Below the pieces are notes generated by a model. That model had not been told where the DNA came from and searched no databases. It saw only the letters and a program-made list of their open reading frames with translations. Of a DNA stretch of 64,000 nt, positions 63,789-64,000 are shown one piece after another. Within the stretch, counting starts at the first letter, position 1. Every line of letters begins with the position of its first letter. Source of the stretch: an uncultured Bacilli bacterium (lineage in GTDB: Bacteria; Bacillota_I; Bacilli_A; RF39; UBA660); NCBI GenBank assembly GCA_934098515.1, contig CAKOOK010000006.1, forward strand, positions 1-64,000. The letters run 5' to 3'. Position numbers and translations under genes: made by a program.

Positions 63789-64000
63789 TATATATCCTCT
63801 CTATATAGTGGCATGCTCATACATCTAGGGCCACCTCTACCACGAGAAAGTTCTGCACTACTCATCTCAAGAACCTTAATACCATGCTCTCTTAAAATAT
63901 TATTAGTAATATTATTTCTATCATAAACTACTACAACACCAGGAGCAATTGCTAAAGTATTAGTTCCATCATTCCACTGCTCTCTTTCACTAGATACTCT
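63788..64000 (-). CDS. arcA: Arginine deiminase, C-terminal part (cut by the window edge)
   Basis: The last 70 codons are in the window. They read [23 protein letters not shown], then [26 protein letters not shown] ending REDI. The Cys in GGPRCMSMP is the catalytic nucleophile of arginine deiminase. The enzyme converts arginine to citrulline and ammonia. It is the first visible gene of arcA-arcB-arcD; any upstream regulator is outside the window. Confidence 0.96.
   Translation of the reverse strand, partial: RVSSEREQWNDGTNTLAIAPGVVVVYDRNNITNNILREHGIKVLEMSSAELSRGRGGPRCMSMPLYREDI

Overview
The window comes from a low-GC (about 30 % by eye) Gram-positive bacterium of the Bacillota, probably an uncultured Bacilli-type gut lineage. 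That rests on gene content: SepF and DivIVA, IreB, SpoVB beside a ComN-like gene, a gerA/gerC/gerB-type germination operon, a YolD/UvrX pair, a glycyl-tRNA synthetase T-box leader, an L20 leader before infC, and short A/T-flanked intrinsic terminators. TGG is used freely for Trp and several genes stop with TGA (ireB, the Y-family polymerase), so the ordinary bacterial code applies. No species is claimed. Most genes lie on the minus strand.

Layout. 0-4.3 kb: dtd, rel (with a degenerate hydrolase site), comN-like, and divergent spoVB, an arrangement resembling Bacillus. 4.3-10.7 kb: trigger factor, then a conserved housekeeping operon read ireB > ruvX > DUF1292 > mltG > trmR > U32-like > U32 peptidase > greA. 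10.7-19.2 kb: a GDPD gene started from inside a terminator, a cell-surface beta-sandwich protein, hemW, sepF-divIVA, a phage-like XRE/DinD/BRO cassette whose BRO gene carries an in-frame TGA, glyS with its leader, and a TasA-like protein. 19.2-26.5 kb: priA, uvrX-yolD, tRNA-Ala, a candidate structured RNA, and infC-rpmI-rplT with an L20 leader. 26.5-30.9 kb: spore germination operon and carbamate kinase.

30.9-44.8 kb is the most unusual part. A four-gene operon encodes an unknown protein, a membrane-anchored McrB-like AAA+ ATPase, a nuclease-less DUF2357-like protein and a membrane protein with Asp-rich calcium-type repeats. Upstream of it are an orphan structured-RNA region and a Tad-like assembly operon (cpaB-, tadA-, tadB-, tadC-like) with no visible pilin or prepilin peptidase. 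Upstream again is an operon for a 1109-residue secreted thioester-like protein and a membrane-anchored partner. 44.8-52.3 kb: CPBP protease, phosphoesterase, a Tyr/Pro-rich small protein, a RodA/FtsW-like protein, PepF, tRNA-Thr, and a Fic protein with an altered motif.

52.3-59.6 kb: folD with a lipid cassette (two PlsC-type acyltransferases around an acyl-CoA/ACP ligase), then MscL, a lipoprotein and LiaG/LiaF-like envelope proteins. 59.6-64 kb: a secreted TasA/SipW-type protein ending in a Hint (intein-like) domain, then the arginine deiminase operon arcA (cut by the window edge)-arcB-arcD. The arc genes supply carbamoyl phosphate to the carbamate kinase encoded 32 kb away. No CRISPR array, rRNA or insertion sequence was seen.
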